Assembly: GCF_047238125.1 (NCBI RefSeq)
Contig: NZ_JBDFMH010000001.1
Coordinates: 2,480,001-2,544,000, forward strand
Length of the DNA stretch: 64,000 nt
Source of the DNA: JBDFMH01 sp047238125
GTDB lineage: Bacteria > Pseudomonadota > Alphaproteobacteria > Sphingomonadales > Sphingomonadaceae
Direction: 5' to 3'
Shown: positions 33,793 to 41,966 of the stretch, one piece after another
How positions within the stretch are numbered: the stretch's first letter is position 1
How the letters are laid out: each line of letters begins with the position of its first letter
Translations under genes and position numbers: made by a program
Notes under the pieces: generated by a model
The model's input: only the letters and a program-made list of their open reading frames with translations
Told to the model about the DNA's origin: nothing
The model's database searches: none

Positions 33793-35168
33793 CGATTGGT
33801 CTCCAAGGCCGTCCGCGCCTCCGCGATCCGTTGGCGCACCTGATCGGGCGCGGTGCCGCCGTGGCTGGCCCGGCTGGCGACCGATGCATCGACCGATAGC
33901 GCCGCATAGACGCGGTCGTCGATCCGCGCGTCGATCGCCTGCAGCGCATCCAGCGGCAGCTGATCCAGCGCGATCCCGCGCTGCTCGGCCGCGCGCACCG
34001 CGGCGCCGGTGGCGTGATGCGCCTCGCGGAACGGGATGCCCGCCTCGCGCACCAGCCAGTCGGCCAGGTCGGTCGCGGTCGAGAAGCCGGCCTCGGCCGC
34101 GGCGCGCAACCGATCGGTGCGGAAGGCCAGCGTCTCGACCATGCCCGTCATCGCCGCGATCGACAGCGCCAGCAGGTCGTGCGCCTCGAACAGCGGCGGC
34201 TTGTCGTCCTGCATGTCCTTCGAATAGGCCAGCGGCAGGCCCTTCATCGTCATCACGAGCGCGGTCATGCAACCCGCGATCCGGCCGGAATGGCCGCGCA
34301 CAAGTTCCGCCGCATCGGGGTTGCGCTTCTGCGGCATGATCGAGCTTCCGGTCGACCAGGCATCGGACAGGCTGACGAAGCCAAAGGGCTGGCTGGCCCA
34401 CAGGATCACCTCTTCTGCCAGCCGCGACATGTGCAGCGCGCACTGGGTGGCCGCCATCAGATAATCGAGCGCGAAGTCGCGATCGCTGACCGAATCGAGC
34501 GAGTTGGCAGTCGGCCGATCGAAACCGAGCGCGGCGGCAGTCGCCTCGCGATCGATCGGGAAGCCGGTACCGGCCAGCGCGGCCGATCCGAGCGGGCATT
34601 CGTTGAGCCGCGCGCGCGCATCGGCGAAGCGCGATCGATCGCGGCGGATCATCTCGTAATAGGCCATCAGATGGTGGCCGAGCGTGACCGGCTGCGCGAC
34701 CTGGAGATGGGTGAAGCCCGGCATCACGCTGGCGGCATGTTCCTCCGCCCGCGTGACCAGCGCGCGCTGGAAGGCGGCGAGCCCGGCGTCGACCGCATCG
34801 ATCGCATCGCGCACCCACAACCGGAAATCGGTCGCCACCTGATCGTTGCGCGAGCGCGCGGTATGGAGCCGCCCGGCAACCGGGCCGATGAGCTCGGCCA
34901 GCCGCGCCTCGGTCGCCATGTGGATGTCTTCGAGCGCGAGATCGGACGGCACGTCGCCGGCGGCATAGCCCTCTGCCACGCGGTCCAGCCCGTCCGCGAT
35001 CGCCTGCGCGTCTCTGGCGGAAACGATGCCCTGCGCACCCAGCATCGCCACATGCGCCTTCGATCCGGCGATATCCTGTCGCCACATCCGCTTGTCGAAC
35101 GGGATGGATGCGTTAATCTCGCGCATCACCGCGGCGGGCCCTTCGGCGAAACGGCCGCCCCACATCAT
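33789..35168 (-). CDS. argH: Argininosuccinate lyase
   Basis: 459 residues (ATG at 35168; a second ATG at 35165 is possible). The start MMWGGRFAEGP and the fumarase-superfamily signature GSSIMPQKRNPDAAELVRG (about 278-296) are diagnostic, with TARSRNDQVATDFRLW (about 105-120) and PGFTHLQVAQPVTLGHHL. It cleaves argininosuccinate to arginine and fumarate. The first codon is only 13 bases from the start of the divergent TlpA-like gene, so its promoter must lie within that gene. Confidence 0.97.
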   Translation of the reverse strand: MMWGGRFAEGPAAVMREINASIPFDKRMWRQDIAGSKAHVAMLGAQGIVSARDAQAIADGLDRVAEGYAAGDVPSDLALEDIHMATEARLAELIGPVAGRLHTARSRNDQVATDFRLWVRDAIDAVDAGLAAFQRALVTRAEEHAASVMPGFTHLQVAQPVTLGHHLMAYYEMIRRDRSRFADARARLNECPLGSAALAGTGFPIDREATAAALGFDRPTANSLDSVSDRDFALDYLMAATQCALHMSRLAEEVILWASQPFGFVSLSDAWSTGSSIMPQKRNPDAAELVRGHSGRIAGCMTALVMTMKGLPLAYSKDMQDDKPPLFEAHDLLALSIAAMTGMVETLAFRTDRLRAAAEAGFSTATDLADWLVREAGIPFREAHHATGAAVRAAEQRGIALDQLPLDALQAIDARIDDRVYAALSVDASVASRASHGGTAPDQVRQRIAEARTALETNR

Positions 35169-35181
35169 ATTGGAGCCGTCC

Positions 35182-35736
35182 TTGCGCGCCGTCACCCTGC
35201 TTGCCCTCATGCTCTCACTCGGCGCGTGCGATAGGCAAAAGCCCGAACAGCCGCAAGCCGAGCCGGCCACCGCCACGCCCGGCCCGCCGCAGGAAATGGG
35301 CCGTGTCGACATCACGAAGCGCGGCACGCCGATCCCGGCGATGCCGTTTCTGGGGCCGGACGACGGGCCCGCCACGCTGGCGGCGTTCCGCGGCAAGCCG
35401 GTGCTGGTCAACCTGTGGGCCACCTGGTGCGCGCCCTGTATCGCCGAGATGCCGACGCTCGACCGGCTGGCCACGCGCGAGAAGGACCGGATGGCGGTGA
35501 TCGTCGTCAGCCAGGATCTGGCGGGGCGGCGCGCGGTGACCCCGTTCTTCCAGAAAGCGAACTTCGCGAGCCTGCAGCCCTATCTCGACAAGCAGAATCT
35601 GCTGATGGAAGCGCTCGGCACCGAGACGCTGCCGACCACCGTCTATTATGACGCATCCGGCAAGGAACAGTGGCGCGTGCTGGGGTCGATGGACTGGGAA
35701 GGCGCGCGCGCAAAGACGCTGTTCGAAGGCGGCTGA
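35182..35736 (+). CDS. TlpA-like thioredoxin-fold lipoprotein
   Basis: 184 residues if started at the TTG at 35182, which has GGAG 6 bases upstream; a TTG at 35170 is an alternative. The signal peptide RAVTLLALMLSLGAC has a lipobox, with the lipidated cysteine at about residue 16. A proline/alanine-rich linker leads to a TlpA/ResA-type domain with LVNLWATWCAPCIAEMPTLDRLA, the redox-active CAPC at about residues 79-82, and a cis-proline in ETLPTTVYYD. It probably reduces or shuffles disulfides, for example in cytochrome c maturation, on the periplasmic face of the membrane. Confidence 0.87.
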   Translation: MRAVTLLALMLSLGACDRQKPEQPQAEPATATPGPPQEMGRVDITKRGTPIPAMPFLGPDDGPATLAAFRGKPVLVNLWATWCAPCIAEMPTLDRLATREKDRMAVIVVSQDLAGRRAVTPFFQKANFASLQPYLDKQNLLMEALGTETLPTTVYYDASGKEQWRVLGSMDWEGARAKTLFEGG

Positions 35737-35752
35737 ACGGTTTCGGACGCCC

Positions 35753-35831
35753 CGTCATCCTGACGGTCAGCATCTAGGGCCGCATATGCTGCCTTCACCG
35801 CCCTGGATCCTGACGTTCGTCAGGATGACGG
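35753..35831. repeat. Inverted doublet of the 7289/7643 hairpin repeat (no ORF inside)
   Basis: Two inverted units: 35753-35779 (starting CGTCATCCTGAC, with part of the loop lost) and 35801-35831 (ATCCTGAC pairing with GTCAGGAT). They are separated by about 21 bases. Their outer ends match the units flanking the GIY-YIG gene. It sits between the convergent TlpA-like and exported-unknown genes. Confidence 0.8.
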
Positions 35832-35841
35832 CATCGCGATA

Positions 35842-36561
35842 TTATGGTGCGGGCGCCGCCTTCATTGCGGCCACCAGCTGATCGACGCTCGCCGGCCGCG
35901 ACGGCAGCTCGAACCGCGCGGCGGGCAGATCGACCGTCTCGATCGATTGCAGGACCAAGCCCTTGCCCGCCACCAGCGGCGTGCCGAACGCGAACAGCGC
36001 GCGAGTCTGGTCGATCGTCTCGGCCGCGGCCTTGCCGATCACCGGCGCGGCGGGCAGCATCGCGGCATTCATGAAGCCTTCCAGCGCGCGACCCAGCGGC
36101 TTGAGTGCGGGATCGTCGCTGAACACGAATTCGGTCTCCACCCCAGGCAGGTCGCTGTTGAGGCCATAGACCGCGATCACCTGCCCGGTGCGGCCACCGA
36201 CCGTACGCGTGCCGCGGCGCTGCGATCGCAGCGTGACCGTGGCCGGCCTGCCGTCGCGCGCATTGTCGAGCAGGGTGCCGAAGATCGGCGCCATCACCCT
36301 GTCGATCGCCGCGGCGACATCCTCGATCCGTGCCACCGTCACGCCATCCCCGGCGCGGCCAACGATGTGGAAATGACCGTCGCGCAGGATGCCGTAATCG
36401 GGCGCCCCCGCCTCACCGATCCGCGCCTCGCCATTGTCGGCGACTTCGACGACCAGCGTCCGGCCCGGCTCCGTGCTGCCATAGGTGGCGCGGATCGCGG
36501 CCGGGGCGACGGCGGGCAGGGCGAGGGCGATCGCGGCGAGCAAAGCAGTGAGGATGCGCAT
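35842..36561 (-). CDS. Exported protein of unknown function
   Basis: 239 residues with a cleavable signal peptide (about 1-22, RILTALLAAIALALPAVAPAA). I do not recognise the family. The mature part has TYGSTEPGRTLVVEVADNGEARI, a central RSQRRGTRTVGGRTGQVIAVYGL stretch and a C-terminal LPSRPASVDQLVAAMKAAP; the pattern of beta-strand-like segments suggests a periplasmic soluble protein. It is convergent with the TlpA-like gene and divergent from recF, 45 bases away. No cysteines, metal motifs or transmembrane segments were seen beyond the signal peptide. Confidence 0.7.
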   Translation of the reverse strand: MRILTALLAAIALALPAVAPAAIRATYGSTEPGRTLVVEVADNGEARIGEAGAPDYGILRDGHFHIVGRAGDGVTVARIEDVAAAIDRVMAPIFGTLLDNARDGRPATVTLRSQRRGTRTVGGRTGQVIAVYGLNSDLPGVETEFVFSDDPALKPLGRALEGFMNAAMLPAAPVIGKAAAETIDQTRALFAFGTPLVAGKGLVLQSIETVDLPAARFELPSRPASVDQLVAAMKAAPAP

Positions 36562-36606
36562 CGCGCCAGCCTATCCGAGCCGCCGCGTCGCCGCTAGGAG
36601 CTTGGC

Positions 36607-37701
36607 ATGGCCATCGCCCGCCTCGCGCTCACCGATTTCCGGTCCTACCGCCAGGCGTTGATCGAGCCGGGGCCGGGACTGGTGGTGCTGACCGGCGAGA
36701 ATGGCGCAGGCAAGACCAATATCCTGGAAGCCGTCTCGCTGCTCGCCCCCGGCCGTGGGCTGCGCCAGGCCGCGCTGTCGGAAATCGCGCGTGACGATGG
36801 CCCCGGCGGGTTCGCGGTGGCGGCACGGCTGGCCGACGGCGCGGAGATCGGCACCGGCACGCTGCCCACCGCGCCCGAGCGGCGGCAGGTGCGCATCAAC
36901 GGCGCGGGCGCCACCGCCGCGGCCCTCGGTGAACGGATCGCGATGCTGTGGCTTACGCCGGCGATGGACCGGCTGTTCGTGGAAGGCGCGGGCGGCAGGC
37001 GGCGCTTCCTGGATAGGCTGACGCTGGCCTGGGCCCCCGATCATGCCCGCCATGCCGCGCGCTACGAAGCGGCGATGCGCGCGCGCAATCGGTTGCTGGC
37101 GGAACCGGACGGGGCCGATGCGGGCTGGCTGGCGGCGCTGGAAGCCGGCATGGCCGAACATGGCGCGGCGCTGGCGGCGGCGCGCGCGCAGACGTTGGCG
37201 GAACTCGACCGGCGGCTGGCGGATCAGCCCGCCGGCCCCTTCGCGCGCGCCGGCCTTGCCATTGCCGACGACGGCCTGCGTGACGAGGGCGCGCTCCGGG
37301 CGGCATTCCGTGCCGGGCGCGGGCGCGATGCGGCGGCGGGGCGCACGCTGGCCGGCCCGCACCGCGCCGATCTGGCCGTCATCCACCGCGCCAAGGGCCA
37401 GCCCGCCGCCCGCTGCTCGACCGGCGAGCAGAAGGCGCTACTGCTGGCGATCATCCTTGCACAGGCCGATCTGGTGGCAGAGCGCCGCGGTGACCGGCCC
37501 GTGCTGCTGCTGGACGAGGTTGCCGCGCATCTCGATCCCGGGCGGCGCGCGGCGCTGTTCGCGCGGCTGGAAGCGGCCGGCGGACAAGCCTGGCTGACCG
37601 GCACCGAACCCGCGCTGTTCGCCGGGGTCGGCGGCGCGGCGACGCGCTACGGCGTGGCGGACGGGCGGATCCTGCTTGAACCACCGCCACCCGGCCTCTA
37701 G
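36607..37701 (+). CDS. recF: DNA replication and repair protein RecF
   Basis: 364 residues. Walker A GENGAGKTNILEAVSLLAPG (about 30-49), the RecF signature TGEQKALLLAIILAQADLV (about 265-283) and Walker B LLLDEVAAHLD (about 299-309) are present. RecF is an SMC-like ATPase that loads RecA at gaps through RecR. It is followed 27 bases later by glcB rather than sitting in the dnaA-dnaN-recF-gyrB cluster, as is common in alphaproteobacteria. Confidence 0.94.
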   Translation: MAIARLALTDFRSYRQALIEPGPGLVVLTGENGAGKTNILEAVSLLAPGRGLRQAALSEIARDDGPGGFAVAARLADGAEIGTGTLPTAPERRQVRINGAGATAAALGERIAMLWLTPAMDRLFVEGAGGRRRFLDRLTLAWAPDHARHAARYEAAMRARNRLLAEPDGADAGWLAALEAGMAEHGAALAAARAQTLAELDRRLADQPAGPFARAGLAIADDGLRDEGALRAAFRAGRGRDAAAGRTLAGPHRADLAVIHRAKGQPAARCSTGEQKALLLAIILAQADLVAERRGDRPVLLLDEVAAHLDPGRRAALFARLEAAGGQAWLTGTEPALFAGVGGAATRYGVADGRILLEPPPPGL

Positions 37702-37728
37702 GCGACGCCGAAATCAGGGAGGACAGCG

Positions 37729-39837
37729 ATGGACCGGATGATCGACAGGGCGGGGCTTGCCGTGGCGGAGCCGCTGGCCCGCTTCATCGAGGATCGGGCG
37801 CTGCCCGGCACCGGCATCGATCCTGCCGCCTTCTGGGCCGGCGCGGCCGACATCTTCACCCGATTCGCACCCGAGAATGGCGATCTGCTGGCGAAGCGCG
37901 ACGCACTGCAGGCGCGGATCGATGCCTGGCATGTCGAGCGCGCCGGCCAGCCAATCGATTCCACCGCCTACCAGGCGTTCCTGCGCGAGATCGGCTATCT
38001 GGTCGACGAGCCCGCGCCGTTCGCGGTGAACCCGCGCAACGTCGATCCCGAAATCGCGACGACCGCCGGGCCGCAGCTGGTGGTGCCGATCCTCAACGCG
38101 CGCTTCCTTCTCAACGCCGCCAACGCGCGCTGGGGCAGCCTGTATGATGCGCTGTACGGTACAGATGCCATCCCCGGCGCGCCCGCGAGCAAGGGCTATG
38201 ATCCCGCCCGTGGCGCGCAGGTGATCGCGTGGGCCAAGGCGTTTCTTGATGATGCGGTGCCGCTGGCAGCAGGCCGCTGGGCCGATCTCGGCGATCCGGG
38301 CGAGACGATCGCCCTGGCCGATCCCGCGCAATATCTCGGCCGCAGCGCCAAGGGCCGGCTGTTCCGCCACAACGGGCTGCATATCGAAGTGGTGTTCGAT
38401 CGCGATCACCCGATCGGGCGCGACGACCCTTCGGGCATTGCCGACGTGATCCTCGAATCGGCGCTGACCACGATCTGCGACCTCGAGGATTCGGTGGCCG
38501 CGGTCGATGCCGAGGACAAGGTCGCCGCCTACACCAACTGGCTGGGCCTGATGCGCGGCGATCTGGAAGCCAGCTTCGACAAGGGCGGCAGGACGCTGAC
38601 CCGCGCGCTGGAAGAAGACCGCCGCTACACCGCGCCCGACGGCACGGAGTTCACCCTGCCCGGCCGCAGCGTGCTGCTGATCCGCAACGTCGGCCACCTG
38701 ATGACCACGCCCGCGGTGCGCCTGCCCGACGGCAACGAGGCGCCCGAAGGCATTCTCGATGCGATCGTGACCGGGCTGATCGCGCTGCATGACATCAACG
38801 ACCTGGGCCGGTTCCGCAACAGCCGCGCCGGATCGATGTATATCGTGAAGCCCAAGATGCACGGGCCCGAGGAAGCGGGCTTCACCAACCGCCTGTTCGA
38901 TGCGGTGGAAGATCTGCTGGGCATGGATCGCCACACCATCAAGGTGGGCGTGATGGACGAGGAGCGGCGCACATCGGCCAATCTGGCCGCCTGCATCCAT
39001 GCGGTGCGCGATCGCATCATGTTCATCAACACCGGCTTCCTGGATCGCACCGGTGACGAGATGCACACCTCGATGCGGGCCGGCGCGATGGTCCGCAAGG
39101 CGGCGATGAAGGCCAGCGACTGGATCGCCGCCTATGAGGACCGCAACGTGCAGATCGGGCTGGCCTGCGGGCTTTCCGGAAGGGCGCAGATCGGCAAGGG
39201 CATGTGGGCCGCACCGGACCGGATGGCCGACATGCTGGACCAGAAGATCGGCCACCCGAAGACGGGCGCCAACACCGCCTGGGTGCCCAGCCCGACCGCT
39301 GCCACGCTGCACGCCACCCATTATCACCGCGTCGACGTGTTCGCGCGGCAGGCGGAGCGCGCGGCCGAGCCGGTGGCCTCGCTCGATCGGCTGCTGACGA
39401 TCCCGCTGGCCGAGGGCCATAACTGGAGCACGGACGAGATCGCGGAGGAGCTGGACAACAACGCGCAGGGTATCCTGGGCTATGTCGTGCGCTGGATCGA
39501 TCAGGGCGTCGGCTGTTCCAAGGTGCCCGACATTCATGATATCGGCCTGATGGAGGATCGCGCGACGCTGCGCATCTCGTCGCAGCACATGGCCAATTGG
39601 CTGCTGCACGGCGTGTGCACCGCCGACGAGGCCGAGGCCGCTCTCCGGCGAATGGCGGCGAAGGTCGATGCGCAGAATGCGGGCGATTCGCTTTATCGCC
39701 CGATGGCCGGCAACGAGGACAGGAGCCTCGCCTTCCAGGCCGCCCGTGCGCTGGTGTTCGACGGCGTCAAGCAGCCGAACGGCTATACCGAGCCGCTGCT
39801 CCACGCCTATCGGCTGAAGCTGAAGGCGGCCGGCTGA
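37729..39837 (+). CDS. glcB: Malate synthase G
   Basis: 702 residues, the length of isoform G. A good ribosome binding site (GGGAGG) lies 7 bases before the ATG. Motifs include DLEDSVAAVDAEDKVAAYTNW (about 256-276), RNVGHLMTTPAV, the arginine/glutamate region, TGFLDRTGDEMHTSM (about 443-457) and the late GYVVRWIDQGVGCSKVPD (about 583-600). It condenses glyoxylate and acetyl-CoA to malate. Isocitrate lyase is not in the window. It overlaps the next gene by one base (TGATG). Confidence 0.97.
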   Translation: MDRMIDRAGLAVAEPLARFIEDRALPGTGIDPAAFWAGAADIFTRFAPENGDLLAKRDALQARIDAWHVERAGQPIDSTAYQAFLREIGYLVDEPAPFAVNPRNVDPEIATTAGPQLVVPILNARFLLNAANARWGSLYDALYGTDAIPGAPASKGYDPARGAQVIAWAKAFLDDAVPLAAGRWADLGDPGETIALADPAQYLGRSAKGRLFRHNGLHIEVVFDRDHPIGRDDPSGIADVILESALTTICDLEDSVAAVDAEDKVAAYTNWLGLMRGDLEASFDKGGRTLTRALEEDRRYTAPDGTEFTLPGRSVLLIRNVGHLMTTPAVRLPDGNEAPEGILDAIVTGLIALHDINDLGRFRNSRAGSMYIVKPKMHGPEEAGFTNRLFDAVEDLLGMDRHTIKVGVMDEERRTSANLAACIHAVRDRIMFINTGFLDRTGDEMHTSMRAGAMVRKAAMKASDWIAAYEDRNVQIGLACGLSGRAQIGKGMWAAPDRMADMLDQKIGHPKTGANTAWVPSPTAATLHATHYHRVDVFARQAERAAEPVASLDRLLTIPLAEGHNWSTDEIAEELDNNAQGILGYVVRWIDQGVGCSKVPDIHDIGLMEDRATLRISSQHMANWLLHGVCTADEAEAALRRMAAKVDAQNAGDSLYRPMAGNEDRSLAFQAARALVFDGVKQPNGYTEPLLHAYRLKLKAAG

Positions 39838-40361
39838 TGCCTCGCTACGAGATCGACGGCGCCCGGCCGATCGTTGCCGACAGCGCCTGGATCGCGCCCT
39901 CTGCCGACCTGATCGGCGATGCGCGGCTGGATGCGGACGCCAGCGTCTGGTTCGGCGCGGTGATCCGCGCGGATAATACGCCCATCGTCGTGGGTGCGCG
40001 CACGAACATCCAGGAAGGCGCGATGCTGCACAGCGATCCCGGCAGCCCGCTGACGATCGGCACGGACTGCACGATCGGCCACCACGCGATCCTGCATGGC
40101 TGCACGGTCGGCAATGGCGTGCTGATCGGCATGGGGGCGACGATCCTGAACAACGCGGTGATCGGCGACGGCTGCCTGGTCGGCGCGGGCGCACTTGTGA
40201 CCGAAGGCAAGGTCTTCGAGCCCGGCAGCCTGATCGTCGGCGCCCCCGCGCGCGCGATCAAGACGCTGTCGGACGACCAGCGCGCGGGCCTCGGCCAGTC
40301 GGCGGCGGGCTATGTGGCGCGGGCGGCGCGGTTCGCGACGGGGCTAAAGCGGGTCGATTGA
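39837..40361 (+). CDS. Gamma-carbonic anhydrase-like hexapeptide-repeat protein
   Basis: 174 residues of left-handed beta-helix hexapeptide repeats. WFGAVIRADNTPIVVGARTNIQEGAMLHSD (about 39-68) and CTIGHHAILHGCTVGNGVLIGMGA (about 81-104) contain the three zinc histidines of the gamma-class (LHSD, GHHAILHG). Members are called YrdA/PaaY-like; carbonic anhydrase or thioesterase activity is proposed for some. It is translationally coupled to glcB by a TGATG overlap. Confidence 0.87.
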   Translation: MPRYEIDGARPIVADSAWIAPSADLIGDARLDADASVWFGAVIRADNTPIVVGARTNIQEGAMLHSDPGSPLTIGTDCTIGHHAILHGCTVGNGVLIGMGATILNNAVIGDGCLVGAGALVTEGKVFEPGSLIVGAPARAIKTLSDDQRAGLGQSAAGYVARAARFATGLKRVD

Positions 40362-40421
40362 GCTTCTGGCCAGCGCGTTGCGAGGACTGCAGTAAGGTCG
40401 CGACCAAGGACACAAGTCGAA

Positions 40422-40757
40422 ATGCTGAAGCGCCGACCGTTCTTGCTGTTCCTCGCGAGTGCTACGGCCTGCTCAACGTCGCCATCTCAGCCTCCGCTAA
40501 ATTTGCACGTGGGCGTCACCGGCGAGGGGGGATGCACGCTCAGCGCGGAGGGCAAGGCGTTATCGGATGATGAGCTTGCCGCAATGTTGAAGGCGAGTGG
40601 CTCGCGAGCGGTTCACCTCACCGGAATGAATGTCTCCATACCGTATCGTTGTATCGGTGGAGTAATTTTTGCCCTGCAGCGAGCGCGCGTTCCATTCAGG
40701 ATTGGCTTCATCTCTGAGCCGCCCGCAACAAGTGCCACTGGCCGGGACACAGACTAA
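40422..40757 (+). CDS. Small exported protein with a solitary ExbD/TolR-like periplasmic domain
   Basis: 111 residues. A signal sequence (LKRRPFLLFLASATAC) ends in a weak lipobox with cysteine 17. The rest resembles the periplasmic domain of ExbD/TolR: LNLHVGVTGEGGCTLSAEGKALSDDELAAML then VSIPYRCIGGVIFALQRARV and RIGFISEP. Unlike ExbD it has no N-terminal transmembrane anchor with the proton-channel aspartate, and no ExbB gene is near. Codon and base use look less GC-rich than neighbours, and no clear ribosome binding site precedes the ATG, so recent acquisition is possible. Confidence 0.6.
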   Translation: MLKRRPFLLFLASATACSTSPSQPPLNLHVGVTGEGGCTLSAEGKALSDDELAAMLKASGSRAVHLTGMNVSIPYRCIGGVIFALQRARVPFRIGFISEPPATSATGRDTD

Positions 40758-40836
40758 TGCGGCCTAACCTTAAACTTCGGATATCTCGAAGCTCCAGCTC
40801 CTTGCCCCCCGCCGCCCTTGCCGCCACATGGGGCGC

Positions 40837-41502
40837 ATGACCCAGACGGCCCCGCTCAAGGCAATGATCATTCCGGTCACGCCGCTCCAGCAGAACTGCA
40901 CGCTGTTCTGGTGCACGAAGACGATGCGTGGCACCTTTGTCGATGCCGGCGGCGATCTCGGCAAGCTGAAGGCGGCGGCGGCGCAGCAGGGGGTGACGAT
41001 CGAGAAGCTGCTCGTCACCCACGGCCATATCGATCATTGCGGATCGGCCGGCGTGCTGGCGAAGGAACTGGGCGTGCCGATCGAGGGGCCGCACGAGGCG
41101 GACCGCTTCTGGATCGACCGGCTGGCCGAGGATGGCGCCAAATATGGCATCCGCGGCGAAGTGTTCGAACCCGATCGCTGGCTGGTCGATGGCGACACGG
41201 TCACCGTCGGCGATCTCACGCTCGACGTCTATCACTGCCCCGGCCACACGCCCGGCCATGTGATCTTCCACCATGCGCCGTCGGGCGTGGCGATGGTCGG
41301 CGACGTGCTGTTCCAGGGATCGATCGGCCGAACCGATTTTCCACGCGGCAACCATGCCGATCTGATCGCGGCGATCACCACCAAGCTGTGGCCGCTGGGC
41401 GGGCAGACCGCGTTCGTACCCGGCCATGGCCCGATGTCCACCTTCGCGCACGAACGGCAGACCAACCCGTTCGTGGCCGATCGCGTGCTGGCCGGCGGCT
41501 GA
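40837..41502 (+). CDS. MBL-fold metallo-hydrolase (glyoxalase II-like, YcbL type)
   Basis: 221 residues from the ATG at 40837 (another ATG at 40828). The metal-binding motif THGHIDHCGS (HxHxDH, about 61-70), the histidine in GHTPGHVIFHH (about 132-142), the aspartate in GDVLFQGSIGRTDFP and the C-terminal histidine in VPGHGP form a binuclear zinc site. The start PVTPLQQNCTLFWC is typical of the YcbL/GloB2 group. It probably hydrolyses thioesters such as S-lactoylglutathione. Confidence 0.9.
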   Translation: MTQTAPLKAMIIPVTPLQQNCTLFWCTKTMRGTFVDAGGDLGKLKAAAAQQGVTIEKLLVTHGHIDHCGSAGVLAKELGVPIEGPHEADRFWIDRLAEDGAKYGIRGEVFEPDRWLVDGDTVTVGDLTLDVYHCPGHTPGHVIFHHAPSGVAMVGDVLFQGSIGRTDFPRGNHADLIAAITTKLWPLGGQTAFVPGHGPMSTFAHERQTNPFVADRVLAGG

Positions 41503-41540
41503 TCGGAACGGCGGTGCGCGGGGCTCGTTCACCCCGCGCA

Positions 41541-41966
41541 ATGATCCGCTGCGCACCCTTGCTGTTGTTGTTGATCGTCGTCGGTTGCGATCTGCCGCGC
41601 GATCCGGATGGCACGCTGGATCGAATTGAAGCGGACCGAAGTTTTCGTGTCGGGCTGATCGCGAATGGCGGCGACGCGCGGGGTGCAGCCGAGCAGGCCG
41701 CGCTGATCGATCGCATCGCCCGCCGCACCGCCGCCCGCCCCGTGATCCGCCACGGATCGGCCGAACCGCTGCTCGCCGAGCTCGAAGCGGGCGGACTGGA
41801 CGTCGTGATCGGCCATTTCGATGGCGCCAGTCCCTGGTCCCGCCTGGTCACGCTGACCGATCCGATCCGCGATTATGGCGGGCATGGGCTGGTCGCCGCG
41901 CTGCCCAATGGTGAGAATCGCTGGATCATGCTGGTCGAGCGCGAAACGCGGGCCCTGTCGCGGTGA
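41541..41966 (+). CDS. Small lipoprotein resembling a fragment of a solute-binding protein
   Basis: 141 residues. The signal peptide IRCAPLLLLLIVVGC has a clear lipobox (cysteine at residue 14). The mature region begins DRIEADRSFRVGLIANGG and continues with LLAELEAGGLDVVIGHFDGASPW and VTLTDPIRDYGGHGLVAALP, the pattern of the first lobe of family-3 solute-binding domains, but it is about half the usual length. The stop overlaps the GTG of the cation-efflux gene (GTGA), so the two are translationally coupled. Ligand and function are unknown. Confidence 0.65.
   Translation: MIRCAPLLLLLIVVGCDLPRDPDGTLDRIEADRSFRVGLIANGGDARGAAEQAALIDRIARRTAARPVIRHGSAEPLLAELEAGGLDVVIGHFDGASPWSRLVTLTDPIRDYGGHGLVAALPNGENRWIMLVERETRALSR

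Noticed and set aside
37714..40194. An 826-codon open frame antisense to malate synthase
   Set aside because: It is the mirror of the high-GC glcB codon pattern; the composition is R/H/D-rich with no domain, while the plus strand encodes a full, motif-complete GlcB.
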